Shown here: piece by piece, positions 9,282-20,302 of the stretch | Layout of the letters: each line of letters starts with the position of its first letter | Numbering within the stretch: the stretch's first letter is position 1 | Assembly (NCBI GenBank): GCA_033977485.1 | Contig: CM066993.1 | Span: forward strand, 30,432,001 to 30,496,000 | Length of the DNA stretch: 64,000 nucleotides | Direction: 5' to 3' | Source: Hydrangea macrophylla | Lineage: Eukaryota; Streptophyta; Magnoliopsida; Cornales; Hydrangeaceae | Translations under genes and position numbers: made by a program | The notes under the pieces: generated by a model | Seen by the model: the letters and a program-made list of their open reading frames with translations, nothing else | What the model was told of the DNA's origin: nothing | The model's database searches: none

Positions 9282-11453
9282 TGTCATGCCCGTTCCAGAA
9301 TTTCATAGTTTAATCATGCATGATATGAAATTTTATGAATTAGCATTGATATATGATAATTGAGGATAAGTGGTTGACTGTGGTCAACGGTAAGGTGTCA
9401 GTAAGGACACGAGAATATGGAAGTTCATATTGCATAATCATGAGTAAATGACATTTATATGATTTAAATGTTATTTGACTTTATCTGGTATTCTTGTGAA
9501 TAGTAATTATACCTGTGTAGTATAATTCTGGTAAATTTTGATTTGGTAGTATCATTTTGAGAACTGTGGTGAGAACGTGAGTGATACGTTAATTAAAAAG
9601 GTAGGTTGTGTAGAGATTTCACAGAATATAGTTTCGAACGCTATTTTTGGACCCAAACGAAACCTAGTCGAAAACTTTTGAAATTTATAGTTTTCACTCA
9701 TAAAGTTATAAAATAGACGTGTGCGAAGTTTCATGGGTGAATGAGAAGTTTTGAGAAACTTGCGGGGAGGTAAACACAATTTTCGAGAAGTTTGCCTATA
9801 AATAGAAGTGGATGAGATTTCATTCTCATCCACAACTTTTATAAATATCTAGAGAGAGGAGAGAGAAGGGAGATTTGGAACCAACGGGCTTTGCGACGTC
9901 GATCGACGACCGTTCGTCCGTCAGATTTTCTCTTGATTTCAGATTTGAACTCGTGGAGGTAAGATCTACGTTTTGATACCACTTAGGCCGTGTTTGGCCA
10001 AGTTTTGTAAAGATATTAATTCTAGGCTTTTGGAAAAAATCAGGTAAAACTTGTAGGAATTGTCTCAAATTCGAAATCCGACGATTATTTAGCCTCCTAG
10101 TCGATCCTTCAAAGTTTGGGGGAAATCGCACGAGGTATGAAGTTCTAACTTGTGAAATATAGGGAAATACATGTTTTAGTTTTCGATGATGAAATTGTGA
10201 TCCGGGCGAAATCCATGTGTTATTAGTAGGCCCGTTAATTATGCACGCGCTAAATTGTGAAAAGCATGTCTAAATTTATGCGAGCACGTTAAGTTGTCTA
10301 TGTGGGTCAAAGGGGAGTCTTATACAAATTCATGCCAGAGTAAGCTTCTCGATGTTTGAGAATTTAGTAGCGACGGCTACTGTGCATGGTTGATAGACTT
10401 GGACTTGCCATGGCACTTGTGGATACAATGGTTGATAGACTTGGACTTGCCATTGGTATCGCGGTTTAAGGCTTGGACTTGCCGCTACCGGATGAATGCG
10501 TATTTTTCTCCCTAGAGACTATTGTATGATTTATGAGATTAAAGCATGTTTCATCATATATTGCATATGTTAGAACTTGTACGCTCAGCATATAGCTGAG
10601 CAGTGGAGATGTACTCCATTGCAGGTAAGAAGAAGGATAAGAAGAAGCGCGATGAGTGAGGCCGATGAACGCCGGGGATATCATACTTGTATATGTTTTT
10701 GTTTTAAATCCTAAACTTGTGTAAGGATTTGAATACTGTAAGATGTTGTAATAGAATCATGGATTAGTTCCGTAGTACCGTAATCTTGTAATTGAACGTC
10801 TGTATTTATGTTTTGCATGTTGGAAATCAGTTATGGTTGTGTTTGTTGTTGGTTTTGAGAAGCATGAGTTGTTAGTTTTCAACACAGGGCTGCCAGCAAG
10901 GGAGCAGTCGACTGGACCCAGGGTCGGTCGACTGGATCTCGTGTGTTTGAGACACTGTAAGTGAATAATAGAAAAGTAGTCGACTGGCCCCTTCATCAGT
11001 CGACTGAACCACTGTTGATTTTGGCTACTGCTTCTAATAATTGAAAAGCAGTCGACTGGGTCCCCATATCAGTCGACTGGACCCCTTTTGGTAAGTTGCA
11101 TTTTGGGTTCTGCTTGACCCAGTCGACTGAGCAGTCGAGTGGACCTCTGTTGAGGGTTTAGGGTTTTAGTTTCTGCCAGACACAGTCGACTGGACTCTAG
11201 TACAGTCGACTGGGCAGTCGACTGAACCTCTGTGTTTTGGAATGGATTCTTGTGAACACTTTTGATTGAACAAAACTTTTTGTAACTCTGATTTTCAATG
11301 GATTTTACAACTCCGAGGGGAATGTTCCTAAGTTTTAAATACCAAGGTTGTTTAAAAGTTCTTTCCGCTGCGTATCATTAAATTGTTGTTTGGATGAGCC
11401 TTGATGACGTGCCACGTGTCCTATTTCCACGCGTAGTGGGATGGGTCGTGACA
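9282..11453 (+). repeat. 3' LTR of element A
   Basis: 2172 bp, about 98.4% identical to 2375-4534 by hand count. It is 12 bp longer because of one extra palindrome half-unit at about 11121-11132. It ends GTGACA and is followed by the target duplication ACTTG (11454-11458). Confidence 0.95.
10905..11227. repeat. Cluster of CAGTCGACTG palindromes, 3' LTR of A
   Basis: Counterpart of 3998-4308. Where the 5' LTR has a single damaged CAGTCTACTGG, this LTR has CAGTCGACTGAGCAGTCGAG, so unit number differs between the two LTRs. Confidence 0.85.
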
Positions 11454-11559
11454 ACTTGGAGAACCTTTTTTATGCATTCAACTTTCTGAAAACATTTGTA
11501 GTATGATTTTGATCAGATGTTTGCTTTTGGTACTTGTTTGGGCATGCTAGGACGATTAG

Positions 11560-11709
11560 AGGCAAACGAGGCGGGTGGCCGAAGTTTGCTCCTAGTTTGG
11601 GATATGTATGGTTGTGAGGCAAACGAGGTAGATAACCGATGTTTGCCCCTAGTTTAGAAGAGGTTTAGGCAAACGAGGCGGGTGGCTGAAGTTTGCCCCT
11701 AGTGTGGAG
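11560..11709. repeat. Three imperfect tandem repeats, each a potential hairpin
   Basis: Units start at 11560, 11617 and 11667 with AGGCAAACGAGG and end in GTTTGC(C/T)CCTAGT. In each unit GGCAAAC and the following GTTTGCC (GTTTGCT in the first) can pair as a 6-7 bp stem around a loop of about 16 nt. Confidence 0.75.
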
Positions 11710-11899
11710 GGTGATTTATGGGTTATGGTAAGGACCGCGACTTAATTTTTCTCACACGCTCATAATTTTACCTAAGCACCAGTTAGGTGACCTAGCGAGC
11801 TCTTTTCTCTCTTTTGTTATTCCTCACTTTGGATTTTACTCTAACTTTTGCCTAGGAGTTCAACCTAGCGAGCCATCCTTCTTTTCTTTTTTGAAAGTC

Positions 11900-12013
11900 T
11901 GCCTACGTACCCCCGAACGAGGATCAGGTGCAACGTAGTTCGGGCCAAAGTTTTGAAAGAAAAGGGGTTGATTATGATGGTGTCGACTGAACCGATGCAG
12001 TTGCCTACGTATC
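11900..12013. repeat. Repeat of about 102 bp in Tat C, left part
   Basis: Unit 1 runs from TGCCTACGTAC (11900) to about 12000. Unit 2 starts with TGCCTACGTATC (about 12001), is cut by element B, and continues at 27434. Unit 3 starts near 27523. Shared blocks include AAAGAAAAGGGGTTGATTAT and GAACCGATGC. The repeat continuity shows that 12013 and 27429 were adjacent before B inserted. Confidence 0.8.
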
Positions 12014-12914
12014 TGATGTTGTCAGTATCAGGATATAAAAGTATACTTTACTTTTCTAAAGATTTACAGTGTGGAAGTAAAGGTCGAACCCACAGAGATT
12101 GATTAACTACCGTGCTTTAATTTTAAAACCTAAATTTAGCTAATTTAAGAAAAACATATTTTGATTTGATTTTAATTAAACTAATAACAATAGAAGTAAA
12201 TCTAAATTATGAAAGCGATTTAAAATTGTTTTTATGAATATGTTTAAGGAACCTAGGATTGCAAATCCACCACTAGCTTCATAATAAGGGTATTTACGAA
12301 TTACTTTAGCTTATTAAGTTGGATGATAATGGGGAATTGTAGCTACAAGCCCAATTCCTCCATCAAGAAAATAACTATGGTTCAAGCACCAACATAATCC
12401 ATCTTCGGTTAGCACGAATTATCCCACACTAAACTAGGGTTGTGGTATAATCCGTCTAATCTAGGCATGGACTATTCGGATACTTGATAGCACAATTCAA
12501 TAAAGCACCATTACATGTAAATAACCTATATAAGCACAGCAAACATAGATCATTGAGCACATCACAGTCAAAATAGATCTAGACAAGAATAAACTTTGAA
12601 AGTGATGATTTAATCAATTAGAAGCACGATTTATTTATAAAAATCCTCGGAACATGTAATCATCATCCATACATAATAAAACTAAAATAAAAACATAAAT
12701 AAAACCCTATTACTTGGCTAGGGTTTCATTGAAACCCTAGATCTAGAGTCTAGTTGTCCATAGAAGCAGCGGATGGCAAGAGGTTGATGGAGGAGGCCAT
12801 GGAAATCCTTGGTCTTCTTCTTCTTCTCCTTGCTTCCCTCCCTTCAATGGCTGAAAGTATGGTTGTATATTGTGTGTATAATAGTTGCCAACCCTTTAAT
12901 TGAAGTAAAATAGG

Positions 12915-12924
12915 GTATATATAG
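12915..12924 (-). promoter_or_regulatory. TATA box of B LTR1
   Basis: Minus-strand CTATATATAC. Equivalent sites are at 19940-19949 (LTR2) and 26964-26973 (LTR3). The palindrome cluster lies about 140-250 bp upstream in each. Confidence 0.6.
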
Positions 12925-13064
12925 ATTTACAACAAGTTTTTGGAAGCTTTCCTAACCCAAAACGCACTAAAACTACTTTATTTAGCTTTCCAGACATAAT
13001 TAGGCAGTGTCGTTCGCGTAGGAATCATCAGTAGAGTGAAATACGCATCTTTGATTTTTGTACG

Positions 13065-13162
13065 GATCGCGCGAGCGCGTAATTGGGAAGGTCGCATGCA
13101 CAGATCGCGCGAGCGAATTCTGGAATCTCGCGCGAGCGATTTCTTTGTTTTCGCGCGAGCGG
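13065..13162. repeat. CGCGCGAGCG cluster in B LTR1
   Basis: Four copies of the motif TCGCGCGAGCG or close variants lie in about 100 bp of otherwise AT-rich LTR. Counterparts are at 20090-20187 (identical) and 27114-27250 (longer). Confidence 0.85.
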
Positions 13163-13277
13163 ATTCCAAAACCTATCAGAAAATAGAAAACGAAGTAAAA
13201 CTATACAAAAATAGGATAAAAAGGTACTAACTAACGTATGTTAAAGAGTATAAATAGGATTTGTTCTCTCCTGATCA

Positions 13278-14153
13278 CACCCCCAAACCTACATTTTGCT
13301 AGTCCTCGAGCAAAACTAAAATAAAAACTAAACTACTAATAACATACTACTCCATTTTCGCATGGATCACGATTGCATTTAGCGTATGCAACAAGCCTTT
13401 TAAACCCCTAGGTGTCGCTAGTCGGACGAGTGAAGTCTTGTGAGGGTTCTCATCAACAAGTCACCCACAACCATCTTTATTAACTTATAAATTTAAAAAG
13501 TTTTATTAAAAACAAAGAATATAATATTCAATACTCCTTCATTATATAACAAAGATTTGAAATAGAATAACGAACAAAAGAAGAAACGGAATCAAACGTC
13601 TACCTACATCATGAAAAGCAATCCCAAGCACATGCATCGTATAAATCAATAGAGTTTCTCATAAAATTGCACGTGTGATGTGATAGTTAAATGAACATGC
13701 GTATGTCATGAACATAGAATATACTTCGGATGAACATCTAACTATGCTTCGACTACGAATCTCACAATGTCAATTATACTCTCAAATGAAACACTCAGAA
13801 ACAGGTGTAATTTTTCTAATATATGGGAGCAAAGAAATATATTTTCAAAACGAGAAATGCTTACATATGACTGGAAAAAGACACATGACACGAAAGAACA
13901 GTAGTCTCATGGATAGGATGCCAATAATCAAGAAAAATTAATCATTACCATGTTTTAATCCCCCTCCCATCGTTTTCATATCCAAACCATATTTCTAGGA
14001 TCAAATAGGACTTTTCAAAGGTTGTAATGTGGCTCAGGCAATGAAAAAGATAGAAAGGATTTGTTAGGTAGTTTTACAATGACATTGTAAGGCATGTTCG
14101 ATTTCTTTCATTCTCTCTTCCACCAACTTCATCATTTCATTCTCTTCTTTTCA

Positions 14154-14185
<32 letters not shown>

Positions 14186-15942
14186 TCAACCTTATATTTT
14201 TTTTTCTTCTCTTTCTTTTGTTTTTTTTTCAATATGTTCAATCTTTTTCCTTTTTTTTTTTTTTTTTTTTTGGCTTGTCGGATGACTATTCATTGATTTC
14301 TAAGCAACCACCCCAATAGCATCTTGTCTTCTTCTTCTCAATCACACATCGCCTTAACACCACTAAAAGTTGACAAATCTCTCAGTGGTGAACTCCAAGT
14401 TTGTCAAGTCGGAGCAAAAACAAGGATAATGGTAGTTAAAGAAAGGAATGGCATTTTAACGGCTCAAAGGGAGAACTAAGGACATTTATCATTTATCGGT
14501 TGGTAATAAACAAAGAAGGGCCTAAGATCATTTCCTAGGGTGATATAGTTCTTCAACGTTTACAATGGAAGATTATTTAGCATGGTAACAAATATTTTAA
14601 CTTGACTCTCAACCAAAACAAGAATAATAAGACTAAACAACGAGTAGATGCGCTAGTTCAATGAAATTCGACAAACACAATGTATTTATAACCCTCTATA
14701 AAGAAAAGATAGGCTCAAAACCTCACCGGGTCTAGTCTCCACCTTGTGTTATCTAGAAATCCGAATCATATTATAGTTCACATCCAACATGTATTCAAAT
14801 GACTACGTGCAGTGCATAGGTTTGTGTGCAAATTTATGATATAAAACTACGATTCAAACGATACATAACTTAATCGTTTCATCATAACTTCAGTAAATAT
14901 TTAATCACATCTTTCCTTGTTTACCATTCTATAACAATCATAGTTACATAACAAGAAGTATCAAATTGAATCAAGATTGCAAAAATGTCGGTAACATCGT
15001 TTATTTAAGCACAAGAATTGAAAAAATTTTAAAAAAATTTGAAAAATTGCATTATATAATGTGCATGCGTGTGCATATATGAATGCATACCCCCAGACCT
15101 AAACCTTTCATTGTCCCCAATGAAACAATAAAACGAAAGAAAAGAAAGTACGTAAAGAAGGAACGATAGTACCTCGATCTTGACAAGCATAGAACATGTG
15201 AACACAAAGGAATAAGGCAATAAAATTCAATGTGACCTGTTACTTCTTGATTAAACAAACAATTAAATAATAAAAGCTAACATATAAGTTTCTTTTTTTT
15301 TTAATCAATAGAAACTAAATTATAAGTAAAAGAACGTAAAAGAAAATAAATAGAAACAAAACTATCTAAACAAAGACAAACTGAAATGAAAAGAACTGAA
15401 AAGAACAAATAGAAAAGAAAATAACTAACTAGGTGTGGTGAAACAGAAGGTAAAAGAACAACAAGAAAAAATGGAAAAACCCCACCTCGCGCGCGCGAAT
15501 CCCTCCGCGAGTTTAAGCAGAAGCATATTTTATGTTTTATAAAAGAAAAATTTCTAAGTCCTCAGATCGTGCAAGCGGGCCGCTCGAGCGAACCCCTCGC
15601 GCGCGCGAATTGTGGCGCGAGGTGATACTGAGGCTATATATAAAAAAAACTTGAAAAATTTTGTCTATCGGGGAATCTCCCGCGAGCGGACCGCGCGAGC
15701 GACCTGTCGCGCAAGCGGGTCGCGCGCGCGACTGTGGTTTTTTCCTCTTTTTTAGTATAAAAATATATATAAGTTCAAAATAAATTATCCCCGACCCCCA
15801 AACCTATTCAGAAAACTCAAAAACTGACCAAAACGACCCAAAAAACATGCAAAAATCAAAGAAACGAACGAATTAAAGCTTGGGTTGGCTCCCAAGAAGC
15901 GCTATCTTTTACGTCTTCAGCTAGACCGTTCTAGCTCAAGAT
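13278..15942 (-). other. 3' noncoding region of B unit 1
   Basis: About 2.7 kb without a coding frame. It starts with the purine tract (minus-strand GGTTTGGGGGTG next to the LTR at 13278-13290). It includes a TA run (14153-14175), a run of 21 T (14251-14271), further GGTTTGGGGGT-like tracts at about 15088-15100 and 15793-15806, and a second cluster of CGCGCG motifs (15486-15732). Confidence 0.7.
15486..15732. repeat. CGCGCG/GCGAGCGG motif cluster, internal region of B unit 1
   Basis: At least seven CpG-rich palindromic words (TCGCGCGCGCGA, GGGCCGCTCGAGCG, CCGCGCGAGCG, GTCGCGCGCGCGAC) in 250 bp. They resemble the LTR cluster but lie in the 3' untranslated part. The copy in unit 2 is 22510-22756. 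Confidence 0.85.
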
Positions 15943-16815
15943 TTATGGAGGCCGTAAATCGGACTGTGTACCCTTAAAGATATCAAGACGACTTCGGTGG
16001 TAAGCAGAAACCATATCACTATGTATCAATTCATTCAACGGTTCATCCTTTTCGGTTTCAAATCGATTCTTCACCTTTTGAGTAAATTCGTCATTAGGGT
16101 CCAGGTTATTCAAATCCATCCGCTTATCACTAACCATAATATTTTCCTCACACGTATTTATTCCTATATTAGGTTCAATACTCCGTCTTACCTCACTCTC
16201 CGCCTCACATAGGTAATCGTCGTCTTTAGGAGGTTGATCAATAGAGTTAAAAACGTTCAATTTTAAGTTCATATTCCCAAATGACACCTTCATTACCCCC
16301 GTCCGACAGTTAACACGAGCGTTAGCGATTGCTAAGAATGGAAGACCTAGAATGACCGGAGTGTGTTTCCTAGCATCTAGCACCGGTTCAGTGTCAAAGA
16401 CCATGAAGTCGACATGATAATAACATTTATCAACTTTAACCAAGACGTCCTCGATGATTCCTCTAGGGATTTTAATAGAACGATCCGCTAATTGTATTGT
16501 AGCGACCGTAGGCTTTAGTTCACCTAGTCCTAATTGTTTGTAGACGTGGTAAGGTTGGAGATTAACACTAGCTCCTAAGTCAAGGAGAGCCCTATGAATG
16601 ACAGTGTCACCTATGACACATGAAATAGTTGGCGTACCAGGATCCTTATACTTCGGAGTAGCGTGTTGGAATATAGAGCTTACTTTTTCTGTGAGGAAGA
16701 CCTTTTTCGGAGTATGACTATGTAATTTACGTTTTTGAGTGCATAGGTCTTTAAGACATTTAGCGTAAGCGGGAATTTGTTTAATAGCATCGAGGAATGG
16801 AATATTAATTTTTAC
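15943..16815 (-). pseudogene. Aspartic protease domain of B, unit 1
   Basis: Continues in the gag frame after a TAA (16816-16818; CAA in element F), so it is separated from gag only by that nonsense codon. The frame reads through SIFQHATPKYKDP, then the catalytic-type LLDLGASVNL, then VILGLPFLAIANARVNCRTG, and ends at a stop at 15943. DLGA in place of the usual DTGA/DSGA is normal for Athila relatives. No downstream RT follows, so this is the last coding part of the element. No ATG opens the frame, so translation would depend on readthrough from gag. Confidence 0.8.
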
Positions 16816-18544
16816 TTATCTAAACACCTCGAGTATATCTTCCGTTTTTGACCCTTTCTTAGACAAATGTGACGGTCCCTCAACATTTGGTGGATATGGC
16901 ATCCTTGGAATATAATTCATTGGGACCGGTTCATTTTCTTTTCTCTTCCTACTCACGTCCTCACCTTTTTCCTTATTCAAATTTATATTTTTATCTTTCT
17001 CAACCTCATCTGGAATTACAACAACTTCCTCATCTCGAATAGTCGTCCTAGTTGAAACAGCGTTCACACTCTCACTCGACCCCCCATTCTCGTATTGTCC
17101 CTTAGGATTTTGAATAGTTTGCGCAGGCAACTTCCCCTCATTTCTACGACTCACCGCATTAGCTATCTGTCCCATTTGGGACTCAAGTTTCACAATGGAT
17201 TGTGTATGAGAGTGCACTATTTGTGCTTGTGCTTGGACTTGAGTTTCTATGTTTTTAAGGGATGCCACCACCGTAGCCTCAAAAGCGTTATCCCTTGGAG
17301 GGTTCAGATTAGGAGGTGGGTGTTGGTATTGACTTTGTTGATATTGGGGTCGATAAGTATTAGAAAAAATGTTCGACATAGAATTATAATTATTCCGTGG
17401 GAATTGTTACATAGAATTAACGTGTTGCTCAACAAACTATGGAAATCGAGATGCAGAAGGACATGCAAAGATATTATGAGACGGTTCAGAACATAATGCA
17501 CATACTTCTGAAGAAGGTGGAGTGGACCTAATTCCCATCCTCATAAGTTGGTCAAGTTTTCTATTTAATTCTTGTATTTCAATTGATTGACTCGACTCAA
17601 CTTTCAACTCTCACTTAGGTTGAAGGTACCCCTCAGGACGATCAGACACCGCTTGGTGCATCGAATTCTCGCTCAAAGTTTCATAAATTTTCCAGGCCTC
17701 GTCGGCACTTTTGTGTAGGAAGGTACCCGTACAAACAACATCGACGGTATTACGAAGTGAGGGAATAAGTCCCTCATAAAAGACCTGTACCAACTGCCAC
17801 TTAGGAACCTGATGATGTGGACACGAGCGTAATAATTCTTTAAATTTTTCCCACGTATCGTAAAGTGTTTCCCCATCGTGCATCACAAAATTAGTTATAG
17901 ATTTTCTTATCTGATTCGTACGCATAATAGGGAAATTTTTTTTGTAAAAATGCGGTGTGTAGGGCTTCCTATGTTCTAATTGTGTTTGGCTCCAAAGATT
18001 GGAGCCAGTATTTAGCTTTATCTTTTAAAGAGAATGGAAAGAGCCGCAATTTCAATTCATCATCAGTTAAGTTTTGAATTTTTAAAGTAGAGCATATATC
18101 CTGAAAATCTCCTAAGTGTTGATATGGATCTTCATTTAGACGGCCATGGAAAGATGGAAGTAGCGAGATGGTAGACGACTTTATCTCAAAGTGAGATGCC
18201 GTCGCCTCCGGTAAATCAATACATGTTTGTGGTGTGTAAGTTGTAGGAATAAAATAATCTTTAAGCGGAGGAGGTGGCGGTATATTAAGATTATTCATAT
18301 TATTTTCGTTGTTTCCAATGTCGGCCATTGGAATAGGTTCTATTTTAAAAGTTTGAGTTCTCCTTAACCGTTTAAGGGTACTTTGAATTTTGGCCTCAAA
18401 CAACGACGACGGTTTCGGCGTTGATTCGTCGTCTTGTAACCTAGCTCTAGCAGCTTGGGTTGAAGACTTACTAATTCTTAAAGTACGTTCAAGGTCAAGA
18501 TCGATAGAATGTAATTCAGGTTTATTTGAACGCGTACGAAACAT
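16816..18544 (-). pseudogene. Gag of element B, unit 1, broken
   Basis: ATG at 18544 (MFRTRSNKPELHS). Asn-rich and PPPPPLKDYF segments precede a retrotransposon gag core (LTDDELKLRLFPFSLKDKAK, then NQIRKSITNFVMHDGETLYD). Breaks are TAG at 17969, an extra A in an A-run near 17940, TGA at 17611-17613, and a TAG and a TAA between the zinc knuckle and 17380. The knuckle itself (CALCSEPSHNIFAC) is complete, near 17480-17520. The C-terminal part (17379-16816) is Gln- and Lys/Glu-rich. The same lesions occur in unit 2, so they predate the tandem duplication. Confidence 0.85.
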
Positions 18545-19015
18545 AAACTTAAAAAGAAAAGAAATTAAAATTAGGACTGACTCAACAAATTCAAAAATAA
18601 TCACGCAAATCAGACAACAAGCAAGCACACAGTACTACTATGATGCATGAGTATTATCCTGTAATGCAATGACCGCGTCAAGCCCAGCGCCCCGGGTTTC
18701 CTAGCTAATGCAGTGCAATTAACCCTAAACTAATGCAAATAGTGCGTCACAGTGCCCTGACTTATAGTGGTTTAAAGCGAGTTTCAAAAGAAGCAATTTA
18801 TTTAATTTTTTTTTATGTTTTTTTTTTCGCGTAAGCTCCTTTGATGCTCTAAGCTATTTCTCCCGGAAACGTTAGAATTTGAAGACTCGAGAAACTACAA
18901 AATAAAACGAAAAGTTAGTAACTCAAAATAAAATGAAAAATAAGAAAAAAAAAACCTAATCTAATATTTACGAATTAACTAAACTAAGATTCTAAAACTA
19001 AAGGTAGTAATGCAA

Positions 19016-19033
19016 TCCCCGGCAACGGCGCCA
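19016..19033 (-). other. Primer binding site of B unit 1 (tRNA-Asp type)
   Basis: Minus strand TGGCGCCGTTGCCGGGGA, five bases from LTR2. This 18-nt site is the usual tRNA-Asp complement of Athila-type elements. The unit 2 copy is at 26039-26056. Confidence 0.85.
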
Positions 19034-19038
19034 AAAAT

Positions 19039-20302
19039 TGATGTTGTCAGTATCAAGATATAAAAGTATACTTTCCTTTTCTAAAGATTTGCAGTGTGGA
19101 AGTAAAGGTCGAACCCACAGAGATTGATTAACTACCGTGCTTTAATTTTAAAACCTAAATTTAGCTAATTTAAGAAAAACATATTTTGATTTGATTTTAA
19201 TTAAACTAATAACAATAGAAGTAAATCTAAATTATGAAAGCGATTTAAAATTGTTTTTATGAATATGTTTAAGGAACCTAGGATTGCAAATCCACCACTA
19301 GCTTCATAATAAGGGTATTTACGAATTACTTTAGCTTATTAAGTTGGATGATAATGGGGAATTGTAGCTACAAGCCCAATTCCTCCATCAAGAAAATAAC
19401 TATGGTTCAAGCACCAACATAATCCATCTTCGGTTAGCACGAATTATCCCACACTAAACTAGGGTTGTGGTATAATCCGTCTAATCTAGGCATGGACTAT
19501 TCGGATACTTGATAGCACAATTCAATAAAGCACCATTACATGTAAATAACCTATATAAGCACAGCAAACATAGATCATTGAGCACATCACAGTCAAAATA
19601 GATCTAGACAAGAATAAACTTTGAAAGTGATGATTTAATCAATTAGAAGCACGATTTATTTATAAAAATCCTCGGAACATGTAATCATCATCCATACATA
19701 ATAAAACTAAAATAAAAACATAAATAAAACCCTATTACTTGGCTAGGGTTTCATTGAAACCCTAGATCTAGAGTCTAGTTGTCCATAGAAGCAGCGGATG
19801 GCAAGAGGTTGATGGAGGAGGCCATGGAAATCCTTGGTCTTCTTCTTCTTCTCCTTGCTTCCCTCCCTTCAATGGCTGAAAGTATGGTTGTATATTGTGT
19901 GTATAATAGTTGCCAACCCTTTAATTGAAGTAAAATAGGGTATATATAGATTTACAACAAGTTTTTGGAAGCTTTCCTAACCCAAAACGCACTAAAACTA
20001 CTTTATTTAGCTTTCCAGACATAATTAGGCAGTGTCGTTCGCGTAGGAATCATCAGTAGAGTGAAATACGCATCTTTGATTTTTGTACGGATCGCGCGAG
20101 CGCGTAATTGGGAAGGTCGCATGCACAGATCGCGCGAGCGAATTCTGGAATCTCGCGCGAGCGATTTCTTTGTTTTCGCGCGAGCGGATTCCAAAACCTA
20201 TCAGAAAATAGAAAACGAAGTAAAACTATACAAAAATAGGATAAAAAGGTACTAACTAACGTATGTTAAAGAGTATAAATAGGATTTGTTCTCTCCTGAT
20301 CA
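19039..20302 (-). repeat. LTR2 of element B (middle, chimeric)
   Basis: 1264 bp. At its left end it carries the LTR3 bases at the three positions equivalent to 12031, 12050 and 12066. From the position equivalent to about 12361 onward it carries every LTR1-type difference, including the deletions in the palindrome cluster. The switch therefore lies between about 53 and 348 bp into the LTR. It serves as the 5' LTR of unit 1 and the 3' LTR of unit 2. Confidence 0.93.
20090..20187. repeat. CGCGCGAGCG cluster in B LTR2
   Basis: Same as 13065-13162. Confidence 0.85.

Larger units (their letters stand above)
2375..11453 (+). mobile_element. Element A: complete chromodomain-type Ty3/gypsy LTR retrotransposon
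   Basis: The 9.08-kb element starts TGTCATGCCC and ends GGTCGTGACA. It has two long LTRs (2375-4534 and 9282-11453), a primer site matching initiator tRNA-Met, gag-pol on the plus strand, a purine tract before the 3' LTR, and a perfect 5-bp target duplication ACTTG. My hand comparison of the LTRs finds about 35 substitutions and one 12-bp indel (about 1.6% divergence), so the insertion is fairly recent. The domain order protease, RT, RNase H, integrase plus a C-terminal chromodomain-like segment fits the Tekay/Del chromovirus group. All reading frames are now broken. It is inserted in the 3' noncoding region of Tat element C. Confidence 0.95.
11454..12013 (-). other. 3' noncoding region of Tat element C, middle piece
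   Basis: It begins with the right copy of the A target duplication (ACTTG 11454-11458) and ends with the left target-site copy of B (GTATC 12009-12013). No coding frame. It holds three hairpin-forming repeats, a pair of ACCTAGCGAGC motifs (about 11789 and 11862) and the start of a TGCCTACGTA repeat array that resumes at 27434. TGCCTACGTATCC-type repeats are typical of Tat/Ogre 3' regions as I recall them. Confidence 0.6.
12014..13277 (-). repeat. LTR1 of element B (3' LTR of unit 1)
   Basis: 1264 bp, TGATGTTGTC to TCCTGATCA. It differs from LTR2 at 12031, 12050 and 12066 but matches it in the rest of the LTR, including the deletions in the CGCGCGAGCG cluster. Minus-strand TATA at 12915-12924. 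Perfect inverted repeat CTAGGGTTTC/GAAACCCTAG at 12718-12740 in the transcribed leader. Confidence 0.93.

Noticed and set aside
14094..14285. Plus-strand frames rich in Ile, Tyr and Phe at the TA and T runs
   Set aside because: Products of simple repeats in the B noncoding region, not genes.
19039..20302. Middle LTR of B as a separate solo LTR insertion
   Set aside because: No target duplication around it, a primer site on its left and a purine tract on its right, and a chimeric base pattern. All fit a tandem element instead.
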